A stretch of 64,000 nucleotides of DNA from an uncultured Ruminiclostridium sp. Its GTDB lineage: Bacteria; Bacillota; Clostridia; Oscillospirales; Ruminococcaceae. The notes under the pieces are model-generated. The model searched no databases, was not told the DNA's origin, and saw only the letters and a program-made list of their open reading frames with translations. Made by a program: the position numbers and the translations under genes. Below are positions 1 to 8,769 of the stretch, piece after piece. Location: NCBI GenBank assembly GCA_934454635.1, contig CAKSFR010000009.1, positions 1 through 64,000 of the forward strand. The letters run 5' to 3'. Numbering within the stretch: the stretch's first letter is position 1; the number at the start of each line of letters is the position of its first letter.

Positions 1-132
1 AACCTTAAATTGTTCTCATCAAGCCTCTTGTCTATCGTATCAAAACGTTTATTGTTTTCGTCAAGACGTTTATCATGAGTGTCAAACCTTGAATTGTTCT
101 CATCAAGCCTCTTGTCTATCGTATCAAAACGT
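1..132 (-). repeat. Tandem 42-bp repeat encoding a 14-residue coiled-coil unit
   Basis: Three units of 42 bp and the start of another read on the minus strand as RFDTIDKRLDENNS, RFDTHDKRLDENNK and RFDTIDKRLDENNL. A 14-residue unit is two heptads, so copy-number change would lengthen a coiled coil without breaking register. The array continues beyond the left edge, so the copy number is unknown. Confidence 0.85.
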
Positions 133-566
133 GCGTTATGTTCATCAACACAGCCTATTACCCATTGACTAAATTCTTCAAATTTTTCAGCAGGAACAGA
201 CTTTTCTTCCAACATGTCTTTGACCGTATTAAGCCTTTCAATCAAAGAAAGCCTCTCATTATTAAGATTTCGGACATTTTCAACAAGAACGTCTACAGTT
301 TTTTTATATTCGGCAGTCCGTGTAAGAGCAGCTTCAAGCTTTTCATAAAGAGCCTTGTTCTGTGACGCAAGTTCATCAAGAATAACAGTCAGCTTTTGAT
401 TAGTGTCCCACAGTGCATCACCTATGGAATCTGTATACCAGCCACAGAATTTGTATGACATTTTCTGGACAGGTGTCATTTTTTGATCCCTATATCTGAA
501 AACTACAAGCTTATTAAGCTCAAGTATATGATTTTCAAGATTGGTCTTTTCAAATTCATCAGCCAT
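1..566 (-). CDS. Coiled-coil protein of the polysaccharide operon (C-terminus outside window)
   Basis: The reading frame is open from an ATG at 566 to the left edge, giving about 188 residues with no stop, so only the N-terminal part is visible. It begins MADEFEKTNLENHILELNKL and is rich in E, K, N and L, as expected of a long coiled coil. The last ~45 visible residues are a regular 14-residue repeat of the form RFDTxDKRLDENNx, three copies plus a fourth starting. No signal peptide or membrane segment is seen. It starts 12 bases after the stop of the Wzt-like ATPase and is the last visible gene of the operon. By analogy with coiled-coil chain-length proteins such as WbdD in ABC-exporter pathways it may control polymer length or tether a terminating enzyme. 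That is inference; the part that could carry a catalytic domain is outside the window. Confidence 0.8.
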   Translation of the reverse strand, partial: MADEFEKTNLENHILELNKLVVFRYRDQKMTPVQKMSYKFCGWYTDSIGDALWDTNQKLTVILDELASQNKALYEKLEAALTRTAEYKKTVDVLVENVRNLNNERLSLIERLNTVKDMLEEKSVPAEKFEEFSQWVIGCVDEHNARFDTIDKRLDENNSRFDTHDKRLDENNKRFDTIDKRLDENNLR

Positions 567-578
567 TGCTTTTCTCCT

Positions 579-1322
579 TTACCGTGCGTGATGCTTTCCG
601 TTTATAAATTCAAGATACTGATCTATCACTGTACCTGGCATACCGTATTTTTCCACAACTCCGTTATTGACCCAAATGACCTTGTCGCAGAAATCCCTTA
701 TTGTTCCGAGATCGTGAGAAACAATAGCAATGGTAACCCCGCTCTTTTTCAGTTCATTAAGCTTTGAATGGCATTTTTCCTGAAAATGAGCATCACCGAC
801 GCTGAGTATCTCATCAATCAGAAGAACATCTGCATCAACATTTATAGCTACCGAAAAAGCAAGTCTCATATACATTCCCGAAGAATACGTGCGTACCGGA
901 TTGTCAATAAAATCTTTAAGTTCGGAAAACTCTATGATATCACCTAAACGTTTATCAATCTCGGCTTTTCCTAGCCCAAATATGGCAGCATTGGTATAGA
1001 TATTCTCTCGACCGCTCATATCAGGGTGAAACCCTGCTCCAAGTTCAATAAGGCTTGAAACACGCCCCATTATAGTTATCTTTCCCTTATCAGGATAGAT
1101 GATACGGGTCATAAGTTTGAGAAGCGTGCTTTTTCCGCACCCATTCTCACCAATTATTCCAATTGCTTCGCCCTTTTCTACCGAGAAATTGATGCCCCTC
1201 AAAACATTTCGGGTTTCATATTTTCTTCGACTTCTAAACAAAACTATTTCTTTCATGCTTCTACCCTTATCATAAAAGACTTTGAATCTTTTTTCAACAT
1301 TTTCGACCTTAATTACAGCCAT
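579..1322 (-). CDS. Polysaccharide ABC exporter, ATP-binding subunit (Wzt/TagH-like)
   Basis: A 247-residue ABC ATPase of the polysaccharide/teichoic-acid export family. Walker A is GENGCGKST near residue 59, the signature YSSGMYMRLAF lies near 147, and Walker B with catalytic Glu is VLLIDEILSVGD near 165. The protein ends soon after the ATPase domain, so the C-terminal carbohydrate-binding domain seen in Wzt proteins that recognise capped chains is missing. Its start overlaps the stop of the permease gene by one base, so the two are translationally coupled and should form the exporter moving a lipid-linked polymer across the membrane. The substrate cannot be read from the sequence. Confidence 0.92.
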   Translation of the reverse strand: MAVIKVENVEKRFKVFYDKGRSMKEIVLFRSRRKYETRNVLRGINFSVEKGEAIGIIGENGCGKSTLLKLMTRIIYPDKGKITIMGRVSSLIELGAGFHPDMSGRENIYTNAAIFGLGKAEIDKRLGDIIEFSELKDFIDNPVRTYSSGMYMRLAFSVAINVDADVLLIDEILSVGDAHFQEKCHSKLNELKKSGVTIAIVSHDLGTIRDFCDKVIWVNNGVVEKYGMPGTVIDQYLEFINGKHHAR

Positions 1323-2098
1323 TACATTTCCTCCGCAAATTTTCTTTTCAGCGCTTTAAACGTAAAAAAACCAATTAGTAAAATCACAACGGCAAAAACA
1401 GCCGCTCTTACTAGCGTTGACATATCTGGAACCTTTCCGTAATATAGAATATCTCTGTAAGCAAGGATAATATGTGTCATAGGATTCAGATTAAACACGA
1501 TAAGAAGTTCTTCGGGTATCCAACTTGTAGGATACATTACAGGAGTAAGATACTGCCATGCCATCCCTATAACTCCCATTATGTGTTCAAAATCCCTAAA
1601 ATAAACCGTTACTGCGGAAGTGAAAAATGTCACGCCAAGCGCCATTACGTATTCAATAAGCATAACCGGAACAAGGCATAACAGCGCAAGGAAATTCAGT
1701 CTTATTCCTGAGAATATAACAACCGCAAAAACAACTATAAAACAGTACAGCATATTTATAAAGCCGCTGGTCACATATGATATGGGCAGAACTTCCCTGG
1801 GAAAATATATTTTTGTTACAAGACTTTGTTCATTAAGAACCGACCTAGCGCCACCTGAAAGACAACTCGAAAAGAAATTCCAAGGAATAAGCGCAACAAA
1901 CAGAAAAATATAGTACTTTTCAATATCTGAACGCAAGATAACTGAAAATACCATCGTAAATACCACAAGCTGCATCAGCGGGTTTATAAAGGTCCATAAA
2001 AAACCAAGTACAGAACCTTTATATCTGCCGCGCAAATCTTTTTTTACAAGACTGAATATCATCTGTCTGTATTCAAATATTTCTTTTAAGGTTTCCAA
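1322..2098 (-). CDS. Polysaccharide ABC exporter, permease subunit (Wzm/TagG-like)
   Basis: A 258-residue ABC-2 type membrane protein with about six hydrophobic segments. It opens with the typical amphipathic N-terminus (METLKEIFEYRQMIFSLVKK) and the motif DLRGRYKGSVLGFLWTFINP, which is characteristic of the Wzm/TagG/RgpC permeases. It pairs with the overlapping ATPase gene downstream to make the transporter. It lies 27 bases after a GT4 gene, in line with assembly on the cytoplasmic face and export of finished chains. Polysaccharide-exporter identity is firm; the choice between teichoic acid-like and rhamnan/mannan-like substrate is open. Confidence 0.92.
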   Translation of the reverse strand: METLKEIFEYRQMIFSLVKKDLRGRYKGSVLGFLWTFINPLMQLVVFTMVFSVILRSDIEKYYIFLFVALIPWNFFSSCLSGGARSVLNEQSLVTKIYFPREVLPISYVTSGFINMLYCFIVVFAVVIFSGIRLNFLALLCLVPVMLIEYVMALGVTFFTSAVTVYFRDFEHIMGVIGMAWQYLTPVMYPTSWIPEELLIVFNLNPMTHIILAYRDILYYGKVPDMSTLVRAAVFAVVILLIGFFTFKALKRKFAEEM

Positions 2099-2125
2099 AT
2101 TCTATGCCTCTTTCTTTTTGACTAA

Positions 2126-3337
2126 TTATTTGTAAATATTTCTGCTTTCGCCGAACGTTTCCATTTCTTCAAAATATTTTTTAAAGTTTTCAACAATAAC
2201 GTTCCAACTGAAATTATACTTTACATATTGAGCACCATTGACACCCATTTGTGCGGCTATCTCTTTATTATGCAGATAAAAATCTGTACAGCCTTCAAAT
2301 TCAAAGTAATTGCTAAAATACAGTCCGCCGTTTGATTCACTCGCAAAATTTGTCGTTACAGCACATTTTTCATGCACTAGTACAGGTCTGCCGCAAAGCC
2401 AACTTTCCATTATTACAAGAGAAAAACTCTCGTTTTTTGAAGGCTGGCAAAGGAACTCTGATGCGGATATAGCGTCATATTTATCTTGTTTATCCACAAA
2501 ACCAAGATCTATAACGTGCTCCTTTATATCACTTGGTATTTCAATCTCACCGCCGCCGATAAGAACGAGTTTTAAATCTGTATTCCGGCGCATTTTGTAT
2601 TCACGGAAGTATTTCAGAAGAGTCTGAACATTTTTTCCGGTATCCTTTCTGCCTGCATATATGATAAAAGGAACGCTTATTTTGAATTTCTTTCTGAATG
2701 CATCAGCATCTGCCTTTAAATCCGTATCCATGCCTATACCCATAACCACCGTGTGCATATTACTGATATTATAAAGTTTTTGGGTAAGTTCATATTCGGG
2801 ACGCGCATTAAAAATCATCCCAGCAGCTTTTGAATATAGTTTTCTGAAGATATTCATATAAACATATGCTTCATCATGAAAACAAGGAATAAGCACAGCT
2901 TTTTCGGGGCAAGCTTTGACGCCAAAATAAGTTGTTCCAAACATATACGGAATAAAAACAAATGCAGTATATTCGTCTCTATGTTCTCCGATATATTTGT
3001 AAAGTTCAGGGCTGTTTACCATCTCGTTAATAAAAGTATTTTCTTCGTTTAAAGAAGGCATAATGCCATTCATAAGCTTAATATTGACCGCATCAAATGC
3101 CGCTGCGTCCCGTTCAATGACTTTAAATCTTTTAACAGGCACTCCCTGAATGATTTCTTCTCCTTCAGGATAATAATTTTCACTCCAGTCGCTGACAAAT
3201 TCCCGCACACAAGTTGTCAATATTTCAACATCCATACCCGCAGTTTTCAAATGCTTAGTGACCTCTCTCGTTTCCATTTCTGCACCGCCGGGTATTTTTT
3301 CAGCAAACCAAGGAATAACAAATGCTATTTTTTTCAT
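2126..3337 (-). CDS. GT4-family glycosyltransferase
   Basis: A 403-residue GT-B fold enzyme of family GT4. The N-terminus IAFVIPWFAEKIPGGAEMETRE carries the glycine-rich acceptor-side motif. The C-terminal half has FIIYAGRKDTGKN and the E-x7-E donor-site region around QPSKNESFSLVIMESWLCG. It should transfer a sugar from a nucleotide donor to the growing lipid-linked glycan in the cytoplasm. It starts 18 bases after the preceding GT4 gene and is followed by the exporter genes. It is one of four GT4 enzymes here, suggesting a repeat unit with several linkages. Donor and acceptor are not predictable from sequence alone; ManC upstream makes GDP-mannose a reasonable donor for at least one. Confidence 0.88.
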   Translation of the reverse strand: MKKIAFVIPWFAEKIPGGAEMETREVTKHLKTAGMDVEILTTCVREFVSDWSENYYPEGEEIIQGVPVKRFKVIERDAAAFDAVNIKLMNGIMPSLNEENTFINEMVNSPELYKYIGEHRDEYTAFVFIPYMFGTTYFGVKACPEKAVLIPCFHDEAYVYMNIFRKLYSKAAGMIFNARPEYELTQKLYNISNMHTVVMGIGMDTDLKADADAFRKKFKISVPFIIYAGRKDTGKNVQTLLKYFREYKMRRNTDLKLVLIGGGEIEIPSDIKEHVIDLGFVDKQDKYDAISASEFLCQPSKNESFSLVIMESWLCGRPVLVHEKCAVTTNFASESNGGLYFSNYFEFEGCTDFYLHNKEIAAQMGVNGAQYVKYNFSWNVIVENFKKYFEEMETFGESRNIYK

Positions 3338-3355
3338 TTTTACGCCTTCTTCCCC

Positions 3356-4429
3356 TCACCCACTGATAAATGTATTAAGTTGCTTTTCCAATAAAGCTTT
3401 GACCTTGTTATAGGAAAAATCTTCAAGACGCTTTTTCTGCTGTGAAATTATATTCTGTCGCAAATCCTTATCGTTAATTATTCTGTCAATAACAAGTGCC
3501 GTTTCAACAGGATCCTTACGATCAAGCTTAAATCCAGAAGTTCCCAGTGTGTCAGGAATGGCACAGCTTTCATATGCAACAATAGGGACATTAAAAAACA
3601 TTGATTCCACCAAAGGAACGCAGAATCCCTCGTGTTCACTCATACACAAAAAGAGATCAGCCGTGTGGTAATATGCAAGTATCTGTGGAAATTTAACGTG
3701 ACCTGTAAATATAACATCGTCAAGTTCCAAAGCCTTAACATATTTTTCAAGCCGCTCATAATACTTCTCAAATCCGATATAATTGCCTACCAAAATGAGT
3801 CTTGATTTCGGATTGATATGTTTTTTATACCAACAGAAAGCAGCTATAACATCTTCATGCTTTTTGTTAGGAACTATCCTGCCAACAAAGATTATATTTG
3901 TCCAACCGTCGCTGTATCTTGCGACAGTATTCTTATCTGGAGAGAGCTTGTAATCATCAAATGGTATAAGTATAGGTCTTACATCAATTGGACATTTATA
4001 TCCTGCGTTTATAAGATCTCTTTTGTTAAAATCTGAATCAGCAAGACAGTAATCAAACTGCTTTGCAAGGTGTAACATACTGTCAAGTCCATACCTGCAA
4101 TTAGCGGCAGCATTTTCGTTATACCCCTTAAAAAAATGCGGCGGTGTTATATTGTGATAAACCATTATCTTACGGCAAGAATACTTCTTAATCTCATAAT
4201 TAAGCTTTGCCCCGGTAGAAAGATGATAAATTATAATATCATCATTTTCAAGCGCAGGCATACCAACGCTCAGATCTTTGGCAGTTCCTTTGGGCAAACG
4301 GCTATCTACAACCTCTGCATATATTGAAGTTTCATAGCCCATTTCGATCAAAGCCTTCCTAATAGCTCTTGTATCATTGCCGACAGCATCTCCGAAAGCT
4401 ATAACGGGAAGAAACTGGACTATCTTCAT
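3356..4429 (-). CDS. GT4-family glycosyltransferase
   Basis: A 357-residue GT4 glycosyltransferase. After MKIVQFLPVIAFGDAVGNDT comes a Rossmann-like N-terminal domain (IIYHLSTGAKLNYEI). The C-terminal domain has NIIFVGRIVPNKKHEDVI, followed by the donor-site motif SEHEGFCVPLVESMFFN with the two conserved glutamates. The gene overlaps the stop of the coiled-coil gene by four bases (ATGA), so the coiled-coil protein and this enzyme are translationally coupled and may work as a complex. It belongs to the cytoplasmic polymer-assembly set of this operon. Which sugar it transfers is unknown. Confidence 0.88.
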   Translation of the reverse strand: MKIVQFLPVIAFGDAVGNDTRAIRKALIEMGYETSIYAEVVDSRLPKGTAKDLSVGMPALENDDIIIYHLSTGAKLNYEIKKYSCRKIMVYHNITPPHFFKGYNENAAANCRYGLDSMLHLAKQFDYCLADSDFNKRDLINAGYKCPIDVRPILIPFDDYKLSPDKNTVARYSDGWTNIIFVGRIVPNKKHEDVIAAFCWYKKHINPKSRLILVGNYIGFEKYYERLEKYVKALELDDVIFTGHVKFPQILAYYHTADLFLCMSEHEGFCVPLVESMFFNVPIVAYESCAIPDTLGTSGFKLDRKDPVETALVIDRIINDKDLRQNIISQQKKRLEDFSYNKVKALLEKQLNTFISG

Positions 4430-4956
4430 TTTTCTGTCCTTTCATTTTTAAACTCTGCAATTGCTTTTTTCAGAGAGTTGATCTGAACGGTCAGTGCTTC
4501 AATTTCGCGCTTATTGTTCATTTGTATTTGCTCAAGTTCTTCTACTTTTGCAGAAAGTTTAACAATGTCAGAGCCCGAGTTCTTCTGCACATATCCATTA
4601 ATCTGCATAATAGCATTGGAATAATGATAATTGAGAGCGTTCTGTTCTGTAACAATTGGTGCAACATAAAACTGAACAAGCTTTTTGACAATTTTTTTGA
4701 TAAGAATTTTAATAAAGTTGCCCTCAATAGGTGCATTAAGGTTTACCTGATTTCTTGCAGAAACATATTCCGTGCTGCTCTGAAGTAAGGCTGCACTGTA
4801 TCCTTCATAAAGAGATGTTGAGCTTTCAGTCGCAGAAATGTCTTCAAATGAAAGCATATCGTCTGTAAGACCCTCATCTGTTATTTTCTGACGTATCTGA
4901 GTCATTATTTTTTCTGTGCTGATTTCTGTGCTGTTTGTATTTTCGTTAGATGCCAT
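4426..4956 (-). CDS. Hypothetical coiled-coil protein of the polysaccharide operon
   Basis: A 176-residue protein of unknown function. The start is taken as ATG at 4956: an AAAGGA ribosome site lies nine bases before it, whereas the in-frame TTG at 4965 would sit directly on that site. The N-terminal third is acidic and rich in S and T. A middle segment around IKILIKKIVKKLVQFYVAPIV is hydrophobic and basic and could bind a membrane surface. The C-terminal ~50 residues (VEELEQIQMNNKREIEALT) form a clear heptad coiled coil. There is no signal peptide. It sits between two GT4 genes and is coupled to the next one, so it may be a scaffold for the glycosyltransferases. It is not a paralogue of the coiled-coil gene at the left edge. 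Confidence 0.75.
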   Translation of the reverse strand: MASNENTNSTEISTEKIMTQIRQKITDEGLTDDMLSFEDISATESSTSLYEGYSAALLQSSTEYVSARNQVNLNAPIEGNFIKILIKKIVKKLVQFYVAPIVTEQNALNYHYSNAIMQINGYVQKNSGSDIVKLSAKVEELEQIQMNNKREIEALTVQINSLKKAIAEFKNERTEK

Positions 4957-5026
4957 AGTGTACAATTCCTTTCAAAAGCTCTCATATATCGCTTCAGATA
5001 TTCGCCAACAGTACTGCATTTGCTAT

Positions 5027-6145
5027 TCAGTTTTCAATAATCTGCAGAATATTCCTCTTAGCACTGTTTGTCATAGTCTTTATATCAAAATACTCAACTG
5101 CTCTTCTTTTTGCATTGTCGCCCAATTTCTCACGCAAGCTGTCGTCTTTTATAAGCCTGTCCATAGCCTTCGCAAGCTCCTCCGCATCTCCCGCCTTTAC
5201 CGTAAGACCCGTTTCGCCGTCAATACTCACAAGCGGTACGCTTGTTTTAAGGTCTGTATTGATAACAGGCTTGCCATAAACCATAGCTTCAAGCTGAACT
5301 ATTCCGAACGCCTCACTTTTTTCGACGCTCGGAAGCACGAATATGTCGCAGTCCGCAAAAGCGGAACGCAAATCGACGTCGGACAGATTACGCATAAAAT
5401 GCACCCTGTCTCCAAGAGGCTCAGCCTGCGCTTTAAGCGCTTCCTCGTCACTGCCCGTTCCGACAATGAACAGTTCAGCGTCGGAAATATTCTTAAATGC
5501 GTCGATAAGCACGCCTACACCCTTGTAATAAACAAGTCTTCCCACAAAAAGCAACTTTTTGCTTTCCGGGCGGATTAGCTTTTGGGTGAGAATGGGGCTA
5601 AGCTTGGTGTTCAGATATGCCGCAGTGTCAATTCCGTATGGAACTATCCTGCATTTTTCCCTATAATCACCGATATATGCCGAGCCGTTTATATACCCCT
5701 CCGAAGTGGTGAAAATGGCATCAGCCCTTTTCAGCACCCCTTTTATTATAGGCTTTATCAGCTTGACCAGCCTTTTTTGCTTAATGATATCGCTATGCCA
5801 CCATACAACAACCTTGCCTTTGAAGCCCGAAAGCAGCACTGCCAAATCTCCCAGCGGAAAAGGGTCGTGAAGAATAAGCACATCAGCATTTTTCGCACAT
5901 TTCCGTACAAGAAAAGGAAAAGAAAAGGATATTGGCATTGAGAATTTTATACCCAAACTGCCTGCTCTGATAACATCAACACCGTCTACCTTGTCTCTCG
6001 CACCTTTTCCCTTCGGCTGGCATACAAGCACAGTCATATCCGTTTCGTTTTTGAGGTTTTCGGCAACCGTTTTTGCAACCGATTCAATGCCGCCTATCCA
6101 AGGGGAATAAAGCTTATTTACCTGTAAAATTTTCAGCTTTCTCAT
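5027..6145 (-). CDS. GT4-family glycosyltransferase
   Basis: A 372-residue GT4 enzyme. The start is taken as ATG at 6145, giving MRKLKILQVNKLYSPWIGGI, which matches the usual family start and overlaps the preceding stop by four bases (ATGA). Upstream in-frame codons would add 16 residues inside the preceding gene. The acceptor-side motif is PWIGGIESVAKTVAENL. The C-terminal domain has LLFVGRLVYYKGVGVLIDAF and the donor motif VEKSEAFGIVQLEAMVYG. It most resembles PimB/WcaC-like mannosyl- or glucosyltransferases in layout, but the sugar is not assigned. It is co-transcribed with the neighbouring GT4 and manC genes. Confidence 0.88.
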   Translation of the reverse strand: MRKLKILQVNKLYSPWIGGIESVAKTVAENLKNETDMTVLVCQPKGKGARDKVDGVDVIRAGSLGIKFSMPISFSFPFLVRKCAKNADVLILHDPFPLGDLAVLLSGFKGKVVVWWHSDIIKQKRLVKLIKPIIKGVLKRADAIFTTSEGYINGSAYIGDYREKCRIVPYGIDTAAYLNTKLSPILTQKLIRPESKKLLFVGRLVYYKGVGVLIDAFKNISDAELFIVGTGSDEEALKAQAEPLGDRVHFMRNLSDVDLRSAFADCDIFVLPSVEKSEAFGIVQLEAMVYGKPVINTDLKTSVPLVSIDGETGLTVKAGDAEELAKAMDRLIKDDSLREKLGDNAKRRAVEYFDIKTMTNSAKRNILQIIEN

Positions 6146-7284
6146 ACAAGATCCTCTAACAGACTTTTCAGAAGCTCCGCGCTTTTTTCCCACGAAAAAG
6201 CCTTCGCCCTTTCAATTCCCGCATTTCTCTGCTCTTCATTAAATTTCCTATCTGTCATTTTGATAAGAGCGTCGGATATCTGCTGAATATTGTAGGGATC
6301 AACGGAAATGCCGCATTCTCCCACCACTTCCGGCAGAGAAGACGTATTAGATATAATAACAGGAACGCCGCATGACATCGCTTCGAGCGGCGGCATACCA
6401 AAGCCCTCATAAATAGACGGAAAGCAGAAGGCTTCAGCGCCGTTCATCAGCAAAGGAACATCGTCATCATCAACATAGCCCGTGAAAATGACCCTGTCTG
6501 AAAGCCCAAGTTCCTTTACTCTGCCGAATATCTCATCATACTGCCAACCCTTTCCGCCGGCTATTGCCAGCAAAGGTAAGTCCTGTTGTTTTTCAACAGC
6601 TTTTCCATAGGCTTCCACAAGCCGTGTGATATTTTTTCTCGGCTCCAAATTTCCAAGATACAGATAATAACTGCCGCCTATGCCATATTTCGGACATACC
6701 TTTTTCTTTGCTTCGTTCCTGTCAGAAACGGGAAAAAACTTCTTTCCGTCCGCTGCACAAGGGATAATCACAACATCATCAGGGCTTACATTATAATGCT
6801 TTACTATCTGTCTTTTGCTAAATTCCGATATAGTGATTATCTTATCCGCTCTTTTTATGGAGCGTTTAAGAGTAAGCCTAAGCATTGTCCGTGTTTTGAA
6901 GCTCATAGTTTCGGGATAATCCTTTATGACCGTATCATAGACCACAAGAACCTTTTTTCCTCCGGCAAACGGCGGCAGGTAGTAGTTAAAAAACATTGTC
7001 ACATCGGGTCTGCTCTTAAAAAACAACCTGTACGGAACAGGCAGAAAAGTCCACAAAAGCTGATAAAGCGTAGCGCTGAACCATTTGCAAGGCTCGGCAA
7101 CAACATTGCTTTTCCCGAACCGCGCAGCAGAATCCCCCTGCTTTCTCCTCGGGTCAAAATACTGCAAGAGAATATTATCTCTGTCAGCTATGTCAAAATA
7201 AGCTTTCAGAATCTCCTGCTCATAAAAGCCTATACCGGATTTTCCTGAATGGAGCATCGGCTGAATATTTACGGCGATCTTCAA
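6142..7284 (-). CDS. GT4-family glycosyltransferase (mannosyltransferase-like)
   Basis: A 380-residue GT4 enzyme. The N-terminus MKIAVNIQPMLHSGKSGIGF has the GxGxYE-type motif of WbaZ/WbdA-like mannosyltransferases. The C-terminal half carries YYLYLGNLEPRKNITRLVEAY and the donor motif PSIYEGFGMPPLEAMSCG. It directly follows manC with one base between the genes and is coupled to the next GT4 gene by a four-base overlap. The family start and the manC neighbour make mannose transfer the most likely reaction, but that is inference. Confidence 0.88.
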   Translation of the reverse strand: MKIAVNIQPMLHSGKSGIGFYEQEILKAYFDIADRDNILLQYFDPRRKQGDSAARFGKSNVVAEPCKWFSATLYQLLWTFLPVPYRLFFKSRPDVTMFFNYYLPPFAGGKKVLVVYDTVIKDYPETMSFKTRTMLRLTLKRSIKRADKIITISEFSKRQIVKHYNVSPDDVVIIPCAADGKKFFPVSDRNEAKKKVCPKYGIGGSYYLYLGNLEPRKNITRLVEAYGKAVEKQQDLPLLAIAGGKGWQYDEIFGRVKELGLSDRVIFTGYVDDDDVPLLMNGAEAFCFPSIYEGFGMPPLEAMSCGVPVIISNTSSLPEVVGECGISVDPYNIQQISDALIKMTDRKFNEEQRNAGIERAKAFSWEKSAELLKSLLEDLV

Positions 7285-7285
7285 A

Positions 7286-8359
7286 TTAAACTAACTCATT
7301 TCTGTTGCATATCTTAAGATTTTCAATGACCTTCTTAATGTCCTGAGTACTGTCCTTTGCACAAATAAGAACGGCGTCATCGGCATCAACCACCACAAGA
7401 TCCTCAACACCCACAGTTGCGATAAGCTTTTTTCCGCCGCAGACAATGGTGTTCTTAGTGTTTATACTGATAACATCGCCCTGTACCATGTTGCCATATT
7501 CATTGGTCCTGTTTATTCTTTCAAGAGCAAGCCAACTGCCCACATCGTCCCAGCCGAAATTGCCGGGAATAGTACAAACATCAGACGCCTTTTCCATAAC
7601 GCCGAAATCAATGGATTCTGAGCGGAATTTCGGAAATTCCTCAGCAACAGTATCTGCAAAACCCTCCGTGCCTGCCGCGTCGTATATTTTCTCCATACCC
7701 TCATTCATATCGGGCAGATACTTTTTAAGATTTGCCTCAATTGATGAAGCTTTCCAAACAAACATTCCGCTGTTCCAAAGATATTCGCCCGAATTAACAT
7801 ATTCCTTTGCAAGCTCAATATTAGGCTTTTCCACAAATCTTCTGACATTGTAAATGCCTGGAGTACCATCATCATCGGCTTCAAACTGAATATATCCATA
7901 CCCTGTTTCGGGATAATTGGGAGTAATTCCTATGGTAACAAGCGTGCTGCCATTCTCCGCCGCTCCGGCAGCGATCTTAAGGGTATCTACGAACATCTGA
8001 TTAAATTTGATAAGATGATCGGAGGGAAGCACAATCATAACGGCGTCCCCGTATTTTTTTCTGATGACCGCAGCAGCAAGCCCTATGCAAGGAGCTGTAT
8101 TTCTTGCAGCGGGTTCAAGCAGGATATTTTCGGCAGGTATTTGCGGAAGCTGTTCATTCACAAGACACGCATATTTTTCATTCGTAACAATAAATACATC
8201 CTCAGGCTGAACAAGACCGCTTAGACGATTCACCGTCTTTTGAATCATTGTCTCACCGTCGCTGGTAAGAGAAAGAAACTGCTTCGGAAAATTGTTTCTG
8301 CTTCTTGGCCAGAAGCGCTCACCGCGACCTCCCGCCATAATAACGGCTGTAATTTTCAT
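7286..8359 (-). CDS. manC: Mannose-1-phosphate guanylyltransferase (ManC/CpsB type)
   Basis: A 357-residue nucleotidyltransferase that makes GDP-mannose from mannose-1-phosphate and GTP. The pyrophosphorylase signature MAGGRGERFWPRSR starts at residue 8 and is followed by FPKQFLSL. The sugar-binding stretch FVEKPNIELAKEYVNSGEYLWN lies in the middle. The C-terminal mannose-6-phosphate isomerase domain of bifunctional enzymes is absent, so isomerase and phosphomannomutase must come from elsewhere. It is the first gene of the polysaccharide operon and has a good ribosome site (AGAGAGGAA). Promoter elements lie about 110 bases upstream of its start. It implies a mannose-containing, or GDP-mannose-derived, polymer. 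Confidence 0.93.
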   Translation of the reverse strand: MKITAVIMAGGRGERFWPRSRNNFPKQFLSLTSDGETMIQKTVNRLSGLVQPEDVFIVTNEKYACLVNEQLPQIPAENILLEPAARNTAPCIGLAAAVIRKKYGDAVMIVLPSDHLIKFNQMFVDTLKIAAGAAENGSTLVTIGITPNYPETGYGYIQFEADDDGTPGIYNVRRFVEKPNIELAKEYVNSGEYLWNSGMFVWKASSIEANLKKYLPDMNEGMEKIYDAAGTEGFADTVAEEFPKFRSESIDFGVMEKASDVCTIPGNFGWDDVGSWLALERINRTNEYGNMVQGDVISINTKNTIVCGGKKLIATVGVEDLVVVDADDAVLICAKDSTQDIKKVIENLKICNRNELV

Positions 8360-8469
8360 AATTTATTCCTCTCTAATAAATTATTCCCGGTACATGATAA
8401 AATAATTACGCTTTTTTGCATCGGATTATCCCAATCAAAAAGCCAAATGAACATTAAATTCACTTTTTT

Positions 8470-8498
8470 ATTTTATCACATATAGTAACTCATGTCAA
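8470..8498 (-). promoter_or_regulatory. SigA-type promoter of the polysaccharide operon
   Basis: On the minus strand TTGACA (8493-8498) and TAAAAT (8470-8475) are separated by exactly 17 bases. The predicted start site is near 8463, leaving a ~100-nt leader before manC. Confidence 0.75.
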
Positions 8499-8610
8499 GC
8501 AAAATTGTTCTTTTTCAATTACTTTGTTTTAAATTTGTATATTGCACTATTCAGCTTGTAATGACGCATCACCTTTTTTCAAAACATCAAACAAATCACA
8601 ACAAAACAAA

Positions 8611-8763
8611 CAAAAAAAAGAGAACCCCCCGGTTCTCAAACTGAAATAATGTATAATGTGTAGAACAAAAGAAAGGAGACAACTAAAAAACTAAATTTAA
8701 ATGGAGTTCATTTAAGTTTAATTTTAGTTAAGTTATAAGAGAAGCTTTCGCTCATCTCTTACA
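8611..8763 (-). ncRNA. Candidate trans-acting small RNA (~150 nt)
   Basis: A free-standing minus-strand transcription unit with no gene inside. A perfect promoter, TTGACA (8793-8798), 17 bases, TATAAT (8770-8775), points to a start near 8763. An intrinsic terminator, GAGAACC, loop, GGTTCTC then eight T, spans 8612-8637. Between them are a 7-bp stem (TAAGAGA/TCTCTTA), a second AT-rich stem-loop (AAACTTAAATG against CATTTAAATTT) and an open C/U-rich stretch containing CTCCTTTC, which is a perfect anti-Shine-Dalgarno. That layout is typical of sRNAs that mask ribosome sites of target mRNAs. The only ATG frames are a few codons long. The family is not recognised. Confidence 0.6.
8612..8637 (-). 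terminator. Intrinsic terminator of the small RNA
   Basis: A 7-bp GAGAACC/GGTTCTC stem with a 4-base loop is followed on the minus strand by eight T residues. Confidence 0.85.
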
Positions 8764-8769
8764 TTTCAT

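Noticed and set aside
1..132. CRISPR array at the left edge
   Set aside because: The 42-bp units are head-to-tail without unique spacers and encode an in-frame coiled-coil repeat.
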